Shown one piece after another: positions 47,380 to 59,205 of a stretch of DNA of 64,000 nucleotides. Source of the stretch: Casuarius casuarius (lineage: Eukaryota; Chordata; Aves; Casuariiformes; Casuariidae); assembly GCA_003342895.1 (NCBI GenBank), contig PTFA01000197.1:1084156-1148155 (forward strand), in the 5' to 3' direction. Every line of letters starts with the position of its first letter. Within the stretch, counting starts at the first letter, position 1. The position numbers were made by a program, and so were the translations under genes. The notes under the pieces are model-generated. The model searched no databases and was not told the origin of the DNA. It was given only the letters and a program-made list of their open reading frames with translations.

Positions 47380-48206
47380 AGCCCAGAGGGCTCCCACGGG
47401 CCCGACCGCCGGCGCCCACCTTCCTGGGGCCTCCCCAGCCCCAGGCCCCATCTCAGCCCAGCCCGGGCCTTCAGTCCCTGCCCCGCGGCGCTGCCGGCCT
47501 CGGCCCCACGGAGGTGCCCAGTGCCCTGGGCCGCCTCTGGCTGCCCTGCTCCGCCGCGGGGCGACGGGACGGGTCCGGGGAGCCCCCGCCCCGCGGGGAG
47601 CCCCGGCAAGGGGGCGCCGGAGCCCGGGCAGGGGCCTGGCAGGGCTGGGGCGGCGCCGCGGGGCGGGACGGGCCGGGGCCGCCCAGAGCCGCAGCGCCTC
47701 GCTTGCCCCAGGACCGCGCCTCACGCTCCCCGGCCGCGGGCTGCCGCCGGCGGGACGTGGCGCCTGCGCCCCCGGCCGCCTCCTACCGCTCTGTATTCTC
47801 GGGACAGCGGAGAAGGGCCGCCGGCCGGGGAGGGAGGAGGAGGAGGAGGAGAAGGGGCCCGCACGCAGGCGCCCCGGCGACAGGTGGCGGCGGAAGCCTG
47901 CGGCGGCCGCGCAGCCGTGGGGCAGAGCCGGCCACTGAGCGCCGCCTTGAAGGGCCCCGCGGGCGGCGGGGGAGAGGGGGCGGCCGCCGCTGTGGGGGGC
48001 GCCGGGCCCCGCGCCGCCATTCTGGGCTCGGCGCCGCAGCGCGAAGGCGCGGCGCGGCCCGGGTGCGAGGGTCGCCCGGGGTCTGCCCAGCGCGTTGCTT
48101 CTCCCGGCAGAGGGGCTTCTCCATCTGCCGCTTGTGCCCTCCCTCAGACTGCCCCGGCCGCGCAGCCTGGGGTGCCCCGCCGGCGGCCGCGGACTGAGGC
48201 TGCTTG
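47380..48206 (-). promoter_or_regulatory. CpG island, presumed SERHL2 promoter
   Basis: About 800 bases of very high GC and CpG density at the 5' side of SERHL2. Long open frames on both strands (for example + 47017-48336 and - 47248-48315) are what stop-poor GC-rich DNA gives by chance; they carry no domain. The right arm of the inverted repeat begins at its far edge. Vertebrate CpG-island promoters often fire both ways, so plus-strand transcripts into the arm are possible. Confidence 0.65.
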
Positions 48207-49292
48207 GGCAGTGCCGAAGCACGGCTGGGCAGGAGCCGTTGCGAGGGCAGCCACTCTTGCAAGCAGCCCATCCTGTCCCAGCACAGCAGCCTCGGGGCAT
48301 CAGCCCCTTCTGCACTCAGAGCCGCCAGCGTGGTAGGGGTCAGGGACACCCCTCTGCCCCAGCCACTGTCCCCAACCTTTGCCATTTTCCCTGCCTTTGC
48401 ACCCGCAGCAGAGTCAAGAGTCTCTCGCCATGGAGCAGTATGTGAAACTCCTGCAGGAGATACAGGACAGCGTGTGAGTGCAGCAGAAGCAAATCCAGCT
48501 CTGGCTGTCCCCTGGGGTGGAGGGGACAAAGGTTAGCAGGGAGTCCTCCACCACCCCCTCCTCTGCAGCAGCCACCGAGCTTCTGGGTTGGGGTGGCCTG
48601 ACAGCACTGCCTCCCATAGGAGCAGCATTTCCTTTTCCTTGTGCCACTGATTGCGCTGGGCTGGGCAGGCTCCTGGAGCCAGCACAGATGAGCCAGCATG
48701 ACCTCCCCTTGCCCTGGTGCCACGCTTGCAGACTGGGCCTCCCTGGTGTAAGGCTGACTGAGGAAATGCCTGGCTTGGCCTGTCCTCCCCACAGTCACTC
48801 CTTCACGCTCCCTTCCCGCAGAAGGAAGATCCTGGCAGACACGTGACCCTTCACAGCTTCACTCCTACTTACTTTCCTCATGGCCTCCCTTCNCCCAGNT
48901 GCAGCGAGCCAACTTGCCTGCTGCTCCATGCTTTGAAATCCCTTTGCCTACACAACTGGGTAAACCCATCACAGCCTCCACCTCCTCCTGCAGGTCCTGG
49001 AGCCTCCCCCTCCTGACCCAGCTCCTGCAAGCGCTCTCCTTCAGTGCCCCGGGCAGGCAGGAGCTATGGGGGGGCGCGGTGGCCAGTGATTTACACAGCA
49101 GCCTGCTGACTGTGTAGGTAGCTGGCTGTCTCCATCCTCCTCTGCATTTTCCCCTTCTCCTTGGAGTGCAAGATGTGCAGGGCTGTGTTTCCTTTAGCCC
49201 TTGTGGCACCGTATGAGACTCCAGGGGAAATGAGAAGACATGCTGGAAGTTGAGAAATGAGGTGCAGTTTTGGTTTCCTCAGTCTGCTTAAA
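48207..49292 (-). repeat. Right arm of the 1.1 kb inverted repeat
   Basis: Reverse-complement partner of 41007-42099, about 6.1 kb away from it. It abuts the CpG island on its left. Ambiguous bases at 48893 and 48899 lie in the near-identical part of the arm. Confidence 0.92.
48409..48473 (+). pseudogene. Inverted copy of a SERHL2 exon (paralogue of 41818-41894)
   Basis: After an intact acceptor (tttgcacccgcag) the plus strand reads [20 protein letters not shown] and runs to a GTGAGT donor. The first 16 codons are identical to SERHL2 exon 41894-41818. The 3' part has lost 12 bases net, in frame, replacing IQAPILTI by IQDS. Splice sites and frame survive, but the exon faces away from SERHL2 and has no partner exons on this strand, so it cannot form a hydrolase. 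Confidence 0.88.
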
Positions 49293-49689
49293 CCAGAAGT
49301 GGGGAACCCCAATTTCTATTTGCTAGAAGATCTCTCTCTCTAAATGAGGTATAAGCCATCAGGTTCATAGACTGTTTTCTGCTCTGGTAACAAGGAACTA
49401 ATGATGTACATAGGGTCTGAAACAGCAGTCAACCTCCTGGGTATGTAGGGATCTATGAGGAGTGCCCATCATGGAGGTACTGTTGATCCTTGACTACCTC
49501 CGGCAGACATATTACTGATAATGGAAACTGCTTGTACTGCAACATCGCAGTGTGAGCTGTTTTAAATGTGGCCCAGGAGCATCACAGTGACATCAGACAA
49601 GGTCAGTGCTCGACACCAATGCTGAACTTCTCTCACTCTCTGATGCAGAAAGTATTCTGAACCGTAACATTTGCTGGAATTGCATTGCT

Positions 49690-51250
49690 CCAGAGACAAG
49701 AGTCACTTACCCATACTGTGACCCATCACAGTGAACTGACTCTACCGCAGGGCTAAGTGGCGCAGCAGATAAACAGCCGACAGCACTGCATTAGCAGCTC
49801 TACTCCTCTGCAAAAACAGACCCCCCTCTCTGCCAGAGAGATTTCTACACAGTTTTACTCGTTAGTTGTCCAGAAATGGGGTGGCTCCATAGGCCAGGCT
49901 TGAAGAAAAAGAAATCACAAGGCAGTCGATATGTGAGCATCCTTGTGAATACTGCTTGCTGGTGCCTAGCCATTCCCCACAGCACCTGTCAGGCCTAACA
50001 CAGACCGCAGCCATTCCCCTTCAGTCAGGGACTCAGGCAGCTGAACGATGCAATCTGGATGGGCTGTGAGCAGTGGGGACTCCTTGCTGGAACAGTTAGA
50101 AGGAACAGAAGGAATCCCTGTTCTTAGGGAATTATTTTTACCTTGATAATTGAAATCTCTTGTGCTCAGTTCAGTTCATCAGGCTCCTAAATTATACAAT
50201 ACATTTTCAGAGGAGCCTGTGAAGCTTGAAATAAACCAGTGTATAAGCTGCAGCCGTGTATCTCCTGCCTATCTCAGACTTGTCCGAGCAAAACAGGCTG
50301 TGCACCACAGCAGTTCAAAGGGAAGCTTGGGGACCCATTGCACAAGAAATAAAGGGAACTATGCTGCCCACAGCCTCCCCTCCAGGTGAGCCGTTGGAAG
50401 GCAAATCAGAACATGAATACCTACAGGTTTGCAAAGCTCAGTGCTTTGCTTTTGCTTGGGCCTCCTCCACAGAGAAGGAGCAGGAAAGCAGACAACAAGC
50501 ACCAGGAAAGCACCCTGAAGGAGAGGGCCAAGTACAGTCTACAGCTTTTCTTCCCACAACAGATGTGGGTGTCTGATTACAAAAGGTGAAAAGCAAGAGA
50601 CAGCCTGGCAGAACAGATTCGTAAGACACAGGAGATAATCAATCACTGCGGCTGTTAAGAAGGGCAGGGCAGGGCCTTCCTGTGAATATCCAGGGTTTGA
50701 TCTTAAGAAGCCATCAGAAAGCAGTGTAATTGCCAAGGCGGTGGCTGCAGGGGGCCGCTCACGGGTAAGCGGTTGCTAGGCTGGCAGTCCTTCTATGCCT
50801 ATGACATGAGTCCTGAGGAAGAGGATCCTACGTCAGGAGCAGGAGTTATGTGGCACAAACCTCCTCTAAGGTTAGTGGGAAAACAGACCACGGCCAGGAA
50901 AATTCGTTACCATAGAGCTGACATCTGAAAGGGAGAGAGCATCCGGCATGCAGCCTGGGAGCATGACACACGGCCCATCCTTGTGCACATCTTTAGGGGG
51001 CAGAGAAATGAGCCCATCAAAGGTGCTGGCGTTATCAAGCCAGCCGTGCAAGCACAGCATGGGGTGCTCCTCTGGAGATCCCCAGGCCTTTGTTGCCATG
51101 TGGCTCCTGGGTACAGGCAACTTCACCTCTGAGAACGTGCCTGAAATAGAGCTCCCACAAGCAACATCCCTGGAGAGCCACATGATCAGAGCAGGTCCCA
51201 GAGAGCTTGTTAACAACTCAGAGCTCTGGATAGATCATGTAGGTATGTGG
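49690..51250 (-). pseudogene. Decayed partial duplicate of SERHL2 (exons equivalent to 2, 3 and 4)
   Basis: Same-strand copy of the block around 45.3-46.9 kb. The exon-2 copy 50991-51140 has the original 150 bases and still encodes HGWLDNASTFDGLISL, but the start ATG is ACG and the donor GT is AT. The exon-3 copy, starting at 50924, keeps only about its first third (DVSSMVTNFPGRGLFSH), after which roughly 110 bases including the donor are deleted. The exon-4 copy 49711-49752 keeps 42 bases, both splice sites and MGHSMG, but the Trp codon is TAG. No copies of the remaining exons were found. Several independent disabling changes make this a non-processed pseudogene. Confidence 0.92.
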
Positions 51251-51259
51251 TAGTTAGCA

Positions 51260-54200
51260 AATTTGCCTGGTATCTGCCTAATAGCCCTTACCTACACTTA
51301 ATTAATACCAGTTTTCAGGCTCAAGGCTTGTTTGGGGTAACCCTGAGGTCCTGCTGTAAATGCTTGCCCCAGTGCTATGTGCCTCACCACTCACAAGTTT
51401 TGGACCCTTGCCCCTGCCCTACTCACAAGTGGCCTGATGGACCTGGGCTCTTTTTGCTTTGAGTCCCACAAACCACCTCCAGGGCTTGGGTGGGAAGGAT
51501 GTTTTCTAGCGAATTCTGACTCCTCTCTTCTGGTTGGAGGTTCCATCAGCGGGAACCTCATAGAAAAAGGAAAAATCCTCACAGAAATCATCAGCAACAA
51601 AACCGCATTCCTGGTTTGCCAGGGAGAGATGTTTTCACCTCTCTTCCATTCCCTCCCCAGCTATCTCGCTTCCACAGCAGCCTCCAGACTAGGAGGTAGG
51701 CATGTGGCATGCTGCAGTCCAATCTGTGATTCAGAAACAGAGTTGTCCTTGGGAGCAGCAAAGAGACAACACCTTTCCCAAACAAAGACAGCCCTTCCAG
51801 AGAGGACCTCTTTTTTTCTCTCCATGTCTCAAAGCCTGAGGTCAAAGTGGAGAAGGTTTTACAACACAGTGGGATGCAGCCCTTGATCCTCCCTCAGCAG
51901 CAGGACTGTTGTCCTATAAACCGAAGCCAGACTGTTGAGCTCTTCTTCAGGTCTCTCATGTCCTCTCTAGCNATGCTTCTTAGCCCCTCCGGAAGAGTGG
52001 CCTAGCGTCCCACAAGACTGCAGGTCTCCCCCCCTCCCCCCACCTGGCAAGCTCTCTCCACTAGCAGTGCCCTATTTAGGATGCATGGCAAGATTTGGGT
52101 GGCTCACAGAATTCATTTGGCTGCGTCTACTTCTAAGTGCCTGGAGAGGACAAAATTAGTTTCCACCTGGCAAGGTGCTGAGTGTTGCCTGGGCTGTGCT
52201 GGGCTGGTCGTAAGAGAGGTTGGTTTTGCATAAAGAACTGGAAGTTAGTCTGAGATGTCCCATGTACTTAACAAAGGATAGTTTAACCTTCATGTCCTTG
52301 CAAAGGAGGAGGAGACTTGCAAGAGTGAACATGGGGACATGCAAAGCTGTTATGCTCTGCTGACTTGGAACAGCATTGATCAGTTTGTCCTAGCTGAAGA
52401 TCTGGTCAGGAAACTTTAAGTACAGTGGATTGATTGCTACCAAGGGACAAATTCCCCATAGCTGGTTGGATTCAAGCTCTAAAGTGCTGACATATTGATC
52501 TATTTATTAGTGATTTACTAGTAATAGCCCCCTACCCCAAATGCTCTCATGCAGTTATACAGGTAAAAAAGCATGCTGTTCCTTTGCTATGCTAAGCCAT
52601 TCCTTTCAAAGGATTGCACACCCTCTATATGAAGTCTTACATTATCAGTATATGCTGCAATCTACAGTGGGCAGGAAAACAAAAGTCATCACAGGGCAAG
52701 ACGTATCCCAGACCAGCCCCAGCATCCCGGCTCTCTGGCTTTCGGTCTGCAGTCAGTAGAGAGCAGCGGCCCAAGGTGCTGGCAAGGCCTGCAGAGCGGT
52801 TCAGCTCCTGCCCCAGGCCAGGGACCAGTTCCTCCCCTACTCCAGCAGCCCTGAGTGGGACAAGATGCCTGCAAGGAGAGTGGGGAAAGTGGATGAGCAC
52901 TGAGCTGCTGATGTTGGGTTCGGGCACTGCCTGTGCCACTTGTGGTGGGGCTGGGGGAAGCAGAGAGGGACTGGATGATGCATGCTTTTCGGGTGTACCC
53001 CCTTACCAGGAAAGGTCCCCTGTCCTCCCTGCCTCCTGCACAAGGCTGCAGAGGGACATACCTTGGCCCCTCATTTGACTTGTTCTGGAAGGAGAGCAGG
53101 ACTGATGGGCAGGGGAGGCCCCAGCAAGGGGCTGCACTGCAGATTTGCATCCTGCAGGCATTTTCCAGTGGGTGCTTCCTCCCTTGGGCCCCATCCTCAG
53201 ACCTTGCCTGCCTGGAAGAAGGTCCCTGGGAGTCACAAGGGTCTAACGTGCTGCCCACATGGGAAGAGTTGAGGTAGGATGTGATTGTCCCTCAGGCCAA
53301 GGTGATCTGCCATCCCTGGGCTCTGCTGGGCAACTGCAGACCCATCCAGGTAATTGGGACTCTGGCTTGGTGCAGGGAGCTTCTCCCTTTGTTTTCCTTA
53401 ATTTCTTATTGTATTTCACTGATATGAATGAGTTTATGATGCCTGGGATATCCCCTGACATGTTAAGGTCAATAAACACTCTGCTGGTTTAAGATGTTTT
53501 TTTCTCCCCTTGCTCCCAGCACACTGCTGTTGCACTCCTTGCCCCAGGGCTCTCCACCCCTGTAAAAAGGTGGGAGGGACAAATACACGCTGGCGCCTCA
53601 CCCACCACAGTCAGGGGCCAGTGAGATAGTTTAACTGTGAATCTTTGGCAGTTTAAGTTAATAAGCCAAGCTATGAATGGATGAAAAAGTGGCACGGATC
53701 TGGGGACGCTGATGTGTTAAATCACCTCCATGTGAATCACTGCTGTTCAGCTGGAAGCAGCCTCAGGCACACACCATGCATCAGCTGTGAGCGGTGCACA
53801 TTTGTATTACTTTATTTGCAACTAATGAAATAGCTAGAAACATTTATTGCGTATAAATTATATATGAGTACCCATCATACAAATAAAGTCTTTCCTATGT
53901 CAGCTCCCCATTTCCTCCTTAATCAGAAAATCTTTTACATTTGGGGTCCAGGTTCAGGAGTCTCTGCTGGTTCCCATCCCCTGGGCCTATTTTGGTTAAC
54001 TAGAGAGCCAAGCTACCTTCTAGGTCTTTAAAAAACCTATACACACTGTTAGATTAAGCACCTATTTTAATGTATTTAATTGAGGAGCGGTGGGGGAGGG
54101 AGAAGTGTCTCTACCCTGCTCTTGTCTAGACTTAACCTTCCTTCACTTCCAAGATCTGGCAGATTCCCCATAGGCGGAGACAAAATAATAGCAAAAACCA

Positions 54201-54390
54201 GAAGTAATCTGACACTTGTAATTACAGGCCTACCAGCTCCTTATTGACCTCAGACAAAATAAGGAAATGGCACATACAAGAATCATTAAAATGAAGAGAA
54301 GAGTGCTAGTTAATGCCAAGTCTCATGTGTTTATGGAAAAGAATCCATAGAGCTAATTAGGGAACTTCCGGAGAAGTTACACATTTGGGC
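51260..54390. other. Intergenic DNA, no convincing gene
   Basis: A 169-codon open frame at 51377-51886 (+) and GC-rich overlapping frames at 52614-53277 on both strands have no domain or splice support. AATAAA words at 53471-53476 and 53882-53887 (+) could end non-coding transcripts. An ambiguous base lies at 51972. Confidence 0.4.
53471..53476 (+). terminator. Isolated poly(A) signal AATAAA
   Basis: AATAAA with a GT/T-rich stretch about 20 bases on. No protein gene leads to it; it could end a non-coding transcript. Confidence 0.25.
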
Positions 54391-54560
54391 TGTGATTTGG
54401 CTGATAAATATAAAACTGTTGATGTAATAGGGCTCCAGCAAGGGATTCGATATAGTTCTACATTGTGTTTTGATGTAAAAAAACTGGCATCATTCCAAAT
54501 CAACAGCGTTTGTACTAATTGCATTGAAAGTTGGCTAGCTAACGAGTGTCAAAATGTTAA
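54390..54560 (+). mobile_element. CR1-like LINE fragment (RT core region)
   Basis: Follows the usual order of the CR1 reverse-transcriptase region: 'gatgtaatagggctccagcaaggga' (the 'ttcagcaaggcttttgata' segment), 'tagttctacattgtg', 'gtaaaaaaactggca' and a 'gaaagttggcta' end. It is very diverged, so the assignment rests on this order of weak matches. Confidence 0.5.
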
Positions 54561-55194
54561 CGTAGGTACAGGCCCGTAGTGTGTGTTTTCAAGCAGCCCA
54601 ATGGTAAGTCGCTCAAGGAGCGTGGGCCACACTTCCAGGCTCGCAGCTGTGTCCTCGGAAGAAGGAGCTCCAGCGAAGGCTGGACTCCTGGTACAGAAGA
54701 AGCCAAACGTGAGCTCCCAGCACAGCACTGCAGTCAGAAAGGCTGATTTGATCCGTGGATGTGTGAGCAGGGAATGCAGAGCGGGTGTAATGAGATTATA
54801 TTGCATGAGCTTGTATTGCATCTGCTAATCCCATGGATGTGACTATCGGTGTAAAAGAATTCCCAGTTTTGACATCTACAACTCAAGGCGGAAGTTAGCA
54901 AGCTGGAGAGGCTTCCTTGAAGAGCTCTGAGGACTGTTAAGGGGTTGGAAGACAAACCTTATGGGGGAGAAGAGTTTAGGACCGAAATGATCAAAGCTGA
55001 AATATACCTATACAGGAATTAAAATTTTGCTCCTCGGATAGGTACTCTGGCCAACAATGGCACAAGAAAAGAAAACATCTAGAAATAAAGTACACATTGG
55101 CAGTGGATAAAATTGTTAAATATTTGAACAGTTTAGGATGATGTCAGGTTCCCTACCATTGGCAATTTTTGAATTGAAATGGGTTGTTTTACAA

Positions 55195-55305
55195 AACGAT
55201 GACAACAATTAATGTAACAGAGTCCTTTGGCCTGTAATAGTCAGGAAAGCAGACCAGATGATCACAATAGTCTCCTCTAGTTTTATAGTCTGGAAATTAG
55301 TCTAG
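55195..55305 (+). mobile_element. CR1 LINE 3' terminus
   Basis: 'agaccagatgatcacaatagtctcctctagttttatagtctgga' matches the terminal 'agatgatcataatggtcccttctggccttaaagtctatga' of old CR1 elements. Confidence 0.7.
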
Positions 55306-55309
55306 TGCA

Positions 55310-56150
55310 ACAGACGCCCCCGGTCAGACTGTACCAGCTCACAGTATTTCTGCTACAAAACCTAAAAAATTATTTGCCCCTAGCTGTATAAGCCTTTTTG
55401 CCTTCTACCTTGTTTTTCTTCACTTAGAGGCTCAGTTTATTCAGCTGAGGAACCCCTTGCTTCCAGGTCCAGCAGTGACTTAGGGCCTTTCCTTTATGGG
55501 GTCGGTGTCTCCGGTAGCTCCCTGCGCTCCTTTGGGATGGCCTCTTGCAGCTGTTTTTGTTTGTTTCGGGGGAAAATCCTGAATCAGGTGGGCATAGGTC
55601 AGAAGTTGGTGCCTGTGTTTTGTGAGTGGGGTTCAGCATCACCTCCCATCTCAGGAACGGACAAGGCTGGGGAAGCACGTGCAGGAGTGAAGCCAGGCGA
55701 GGGATCTGGAGCAGAGGACTCCAGGCAAGGTCCACCACCTCCGGGCGGCACTCCTAGGGACTTGGCCTGAGAATGCAGGATAACAGGAGCAGCGGTAGCT
55801 CTCACAGCCTCAGCGAAATCCTTTACTGAGATTCTTCCTCCGTGTCTGAGAGGGGTCAATGTTGGGAGGAGTTTGCTGAGGTGCTCATGGATTTGTGGGG
55901 CCACGGAGCTCCACGGGGCTCACCTGCGCCCGTTGGTGCCCTGGGCTGATAATTCCTGGTCTCTGTGCCAGATCTTCCTCTCTTACTGCTCTGAAGTGTT
56001 TTACATATAGGCCAGATTCAGAGGCAAGGGAGCAATTTGCTATACGTTTATAAAAGGCTTTTCGTTTTCTCTGCGGCTACTTAAATCTGACCTAAATACC
56101 TTTTGGACTATTCAGCCCGGTGCTTTCTCTGAAAACCTAGCAGGTCACTG
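55310..56150. other. Intergenic DNA, nothing recognised
   Basis: Only short overlapping ORFs on both strands. No repeat or RNA gene seen. Confidence 0.4.
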
Positions 56151-56219
56151 AGCGTTGAATGCACCAGGGATGTGTAAGGAGTGTGCGAACAGCTACCAGC
56201 AAAGCGTCCCTCCTTCCCA

Positions 56220-56690
56220 CCAGGCTGCCTCTGCCCGGCGCCGCAGCAGCTCTTCCCCGCGGCCCGGCGGCAGCCTCCCCATCCGGGCCGCTTCCCACCG
56301 CAGCGGCCAGTGTGCAAAATCGCCCTGCGGCGCTCCCGAGGGCAGTGGGGGCCCAGCAGCGTGAGCGTCGTCTCCCCTTCGGGGGAGCGGGCCCCTTTCC
56401 CCGCCGCCGCCGTGGGGAACAGCAGAGGGTGTTGCAGGCTAGAAGTAACGCGCGACAGTAGCGCGGCACTGCCGGCTCCGGCTGCCCAGTGCCCGGCCGG
56501 CGATGCCTCCCCGCTGGGGCGCCCCGGCCGTGCCGAGGGCTCCTGCCCGCTGCGACGACGCGGCGTCCTTGGGTGCGGGAGGGCGCTGGGGGCTGGCAGC
56601 CTGGAAGCAGCAACACGCGGCTCCCCGCGGCCTCGCTGGGTCCCTGCACGCCGGGCAGCGCGTGTACCTTCGCTTTCCTGGAAAGCAGTT
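56220..56690. promoter_or_regulatory. Unassigned CpG island
   Basis: About 470 bases of CpG-dense DNA with stop-poor frames on both strands (for example + 56181-56705 and - 56137-56649), none with a recognisable domain. GT donors are possible on the plus strand after 56700. It may be the first exon of an unseen transcript. A minus-strand AATAAA at about 57431-57438 does not obviously connect to it. Confidence 0.45.
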
Positions 56691-56858
56691 TCTCTTCAAT
56701 ACTGAGAAGAGCCCTGCTCTCAGAGGGGAAGGAGGGGCCTGGCCACAGCCTCGCTCAAAGGGGCCACTGCTCGCGCTAATTTTTCTCATAAGAGTGGAAC
56801 TAATTCAGCCTCTGCTTGCTCTAAACCACAGAAAGGTGTTTCTGTTTTGGGTTTTATC

Positions 56859-56956
56859 GGGGGGGGGGGGGGGGAAAAAGGGGGCTGGGGGATTTTTGTG
56901 TGTGTTTGGTTTGTCCTCCTGGTTTTCTCTTTTTTTTTTTCTTTTTTTTTTTTTGT
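56859..56956. repeat. G16 run followed by long T-runs
   Basis: Sixteen G at 56859-56874, then A- and G-rich sequence, then T10-T12 runs between 56929 and 56956. Confidence 0.8.
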
Positions 56957-58202
56957 CTTTTTGTACTGCTTCACTGTTTGCTTCTCCTAAAAGGAGACTT
57001 TTTAGAAAGTTATGAGAGAGACCACCTAGAAAGGGGAGGAGGGGCTGAAAAGGAAAAACACGTAAGATTTTACGCAATAAAAGGTTGTACATTGTGTACT
57101 GTTTGCAGGCTGGACTCAGCACACGTCAGGAGATCGTGGCAGTCGCTTTCTGCTCCCCCCTCCCCTCCAAGCATCCTTCCATCCTCCTCTCCTTCCAAAA
57201 TCTTATGCCCTGTCTACCTCGTCCCTCACGCTAGCATATCCAAGCTTGCCCCATGCTTTCTCCTCTTTACCACCTGGCTGGAGCCCCCCCGTGCCCCTCG
57301 GGCAACAGCAGCTGTGGGCACGGCTGGGGGCCCCCTAAACCACTGAGCCCCTGAGCCGATCCTGCGTGATCTGGAGACGACGCTCCAGCCCCGCTTGCAG
57401 ACTTGCACACTTTTCACTTTCCCAGGAAACCACCTTTATTCACTGATTGGATGTGACCTGCCCCCAAACACCTCTCTTTCTCCCAAATTGAAAGGGCAAA
57501 CGGGCAGCGCATGGCTCTCTGGGCACGGTGCAGGCCACAGGGAAGCGGCATGCTGAAAAAGAGTGAAGGTGGCAAAGCGTCACTGGCTCTTGGGTGCTCT
57601 GGGACTGCTGGGTATCAACATTTTCAAACTTACTGAAGACCTTGGCGACTGCTGGAAAACAAGCACAGAAATGCCACAAAGTGGAATGACAAGCCAAAGG
57701 TATAATACCCTTGGACCTACTGTCCTCAGCAGCTGGATTTCAGCCAAAACTCTCTGGAAATAGGTCATTCTGCTGTAGCTCTATCAGTTGATGCATTCAT
57801 GTTTAATGTCTCTTAAAGCTTTAGTGTCAGGGATAGTGGGGTATACATGTCCACAGGAATAGGAAAAAAATGAGGAGTACGATAAAAACGTGTAGATTAT
57901 AATAATAAATTCTGGTCTCCTCTAGGGAGTTATCGCTCTCCACACTGTGTCACCAGCATCCTGGACATTTCAGAAACCTGCCTTTAGTATGGATCCAACT
58001 TTCTCCAGAAAGTTGCAGCATTGGACTGGTGTTCAAAGCTGGTTGCATGTGGTAGGACCATGAGCCTGCCCGTGTATTTACTTTTATTACACCAAGCCTT
58101 TCATGCAGGTATCTATGCACTGAAAGCAGTTGGGTAAAAAGCATCAGTCCAGAGATGAGAGTGGGGAGTCTCTTGGTTCTAGGGAATTTGCTTGTTATTC
58201 TT

Positions 58203-58224
58203 TTTTGTTGTTGTTGTTGTTGAA
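58203..58224. repeat. (TTG)n microsatellite
   Basis: About six TTG units after a T-run. Confidence 0.8.
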
Positions 58225-59133
58225 GCAAATTTACTTAAAGGTGGGGTCTGTTTCTCACTTTGGACACATCCAGGCTTGGTTTCAGGCTAGCAAGAAAGAA
58301 ATGCAGCACTGCTGAGGGCTGTGCTTGAGCAGGCCTTGGCTGCTGTGCTCCTCTGTCTCACAGGACACAAAGCTACTTCAGCATCCTAGTGTTTTCCAGA
58401 TGAAGCCATCTCAGAGTTGCCCCAATCCTGAGCACATTTGGGTCCTTGTGAGTGAGGTCTGAACTTTGGAAAACTATGGGCCACAGTGCCAGAGCACTAT
58501 CGTGACATGTTCCTCAAGCTTTTGCTGCTGAAGAGGATTGCTGCGATAGGCATCAGCTGCAGCTGCTGCGAGGTCACAGTTTCAAGTGGATGAGAGAAAA
58601 GTGAGACCAGCAAACAACCTAAGAGCAGTGAGGCTGGTTCTTAGGTTTCACAAGCGAAGAAACAGAGGAAGAATAAAAGGAAGAATTAGACTAGTCCATT
58701 GAATATTAGGGCAAGGTGGCTGGCACAGTCTATGAAGCCACCCAATAAACGCTCTAAATACCCACAGAGGGAAGCTGACTCCCTACTAGGCAACCGTAAA
58801 GCAAACCGCAGGATATTTTCAAAGCTGCCGTCCAAAATTACAAAGAAAAGTGTGACAAGCCTACTTATAAACCAAAAATGGAACAGATGAGCACTTCTTC
58901 TGGGCTGTGATTTCGGGTTCCCATGGAAGGTCCTCCTACCGAAGCCTCGTCGGGAAAGAATTAGTGCTTTGCCCAGACTCTCATGGAAGTTCAGAAATTC
59001 TTCTGTGGTCAGCAGCATCTTCATGCTTGGCTGGAAGAAAAAACAAGGGCTGATGTCTCAATACTCAGTGGAACTTCTGGCAAGACTGCGGGTCCGATTC
59101 AGTGGCGTATTTCTGACTGCTTTGTGCTTCCCC

Positions 59134-59205
59134 AGCAGTGCAAAGCAGCTGCAAAACTCTTTTGCCCCACTGCTTAATCCTGAGTTACAGCTGCTTTGCA
59201 TTGCT
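59134..59205. repeat. Near-perfect inverted repeat (18-bp arms) with a third arm copy
   Basis: Arms agcagtgcaaagcagctg (59134-59151) and its complement at 59188-59205 match at 17 of 18 positions, with a 36-base loop. A further 'gtgcaaagcagcc' follows at 59212-59224. An octamer in reverse orientation (ATTTGCAT) lies at 59245-59252. No known family recognised. Confidence 0.6.

Noticed and set aside
47017..48336. Long plus-strand open frame (439 codons) over the SERHL2 CpG island, and the mirrored minus-strand frame 47248-48315
   Set aside because: Stop codons are rare in GC-rich DNA, so frames open on both strands at once. The translations are low-complexity Pro/Arg/Gly/Ala, run from the island into the inverted-repeat arm, and match no family.
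51377..51886. 169-codon plus-strand open frame
   Set aside because: No domain, no splice or promoter context, and amino-acid composition typical of translated non-coding DNA.
56181..56705. 174-codon frame in the CpG island at 56.2 kb
   Set aside because: Overlapping open frames occur on both strands and in several phases; low-complexity Pro/Arg/Ala. It is treated as an island, not as a gene.
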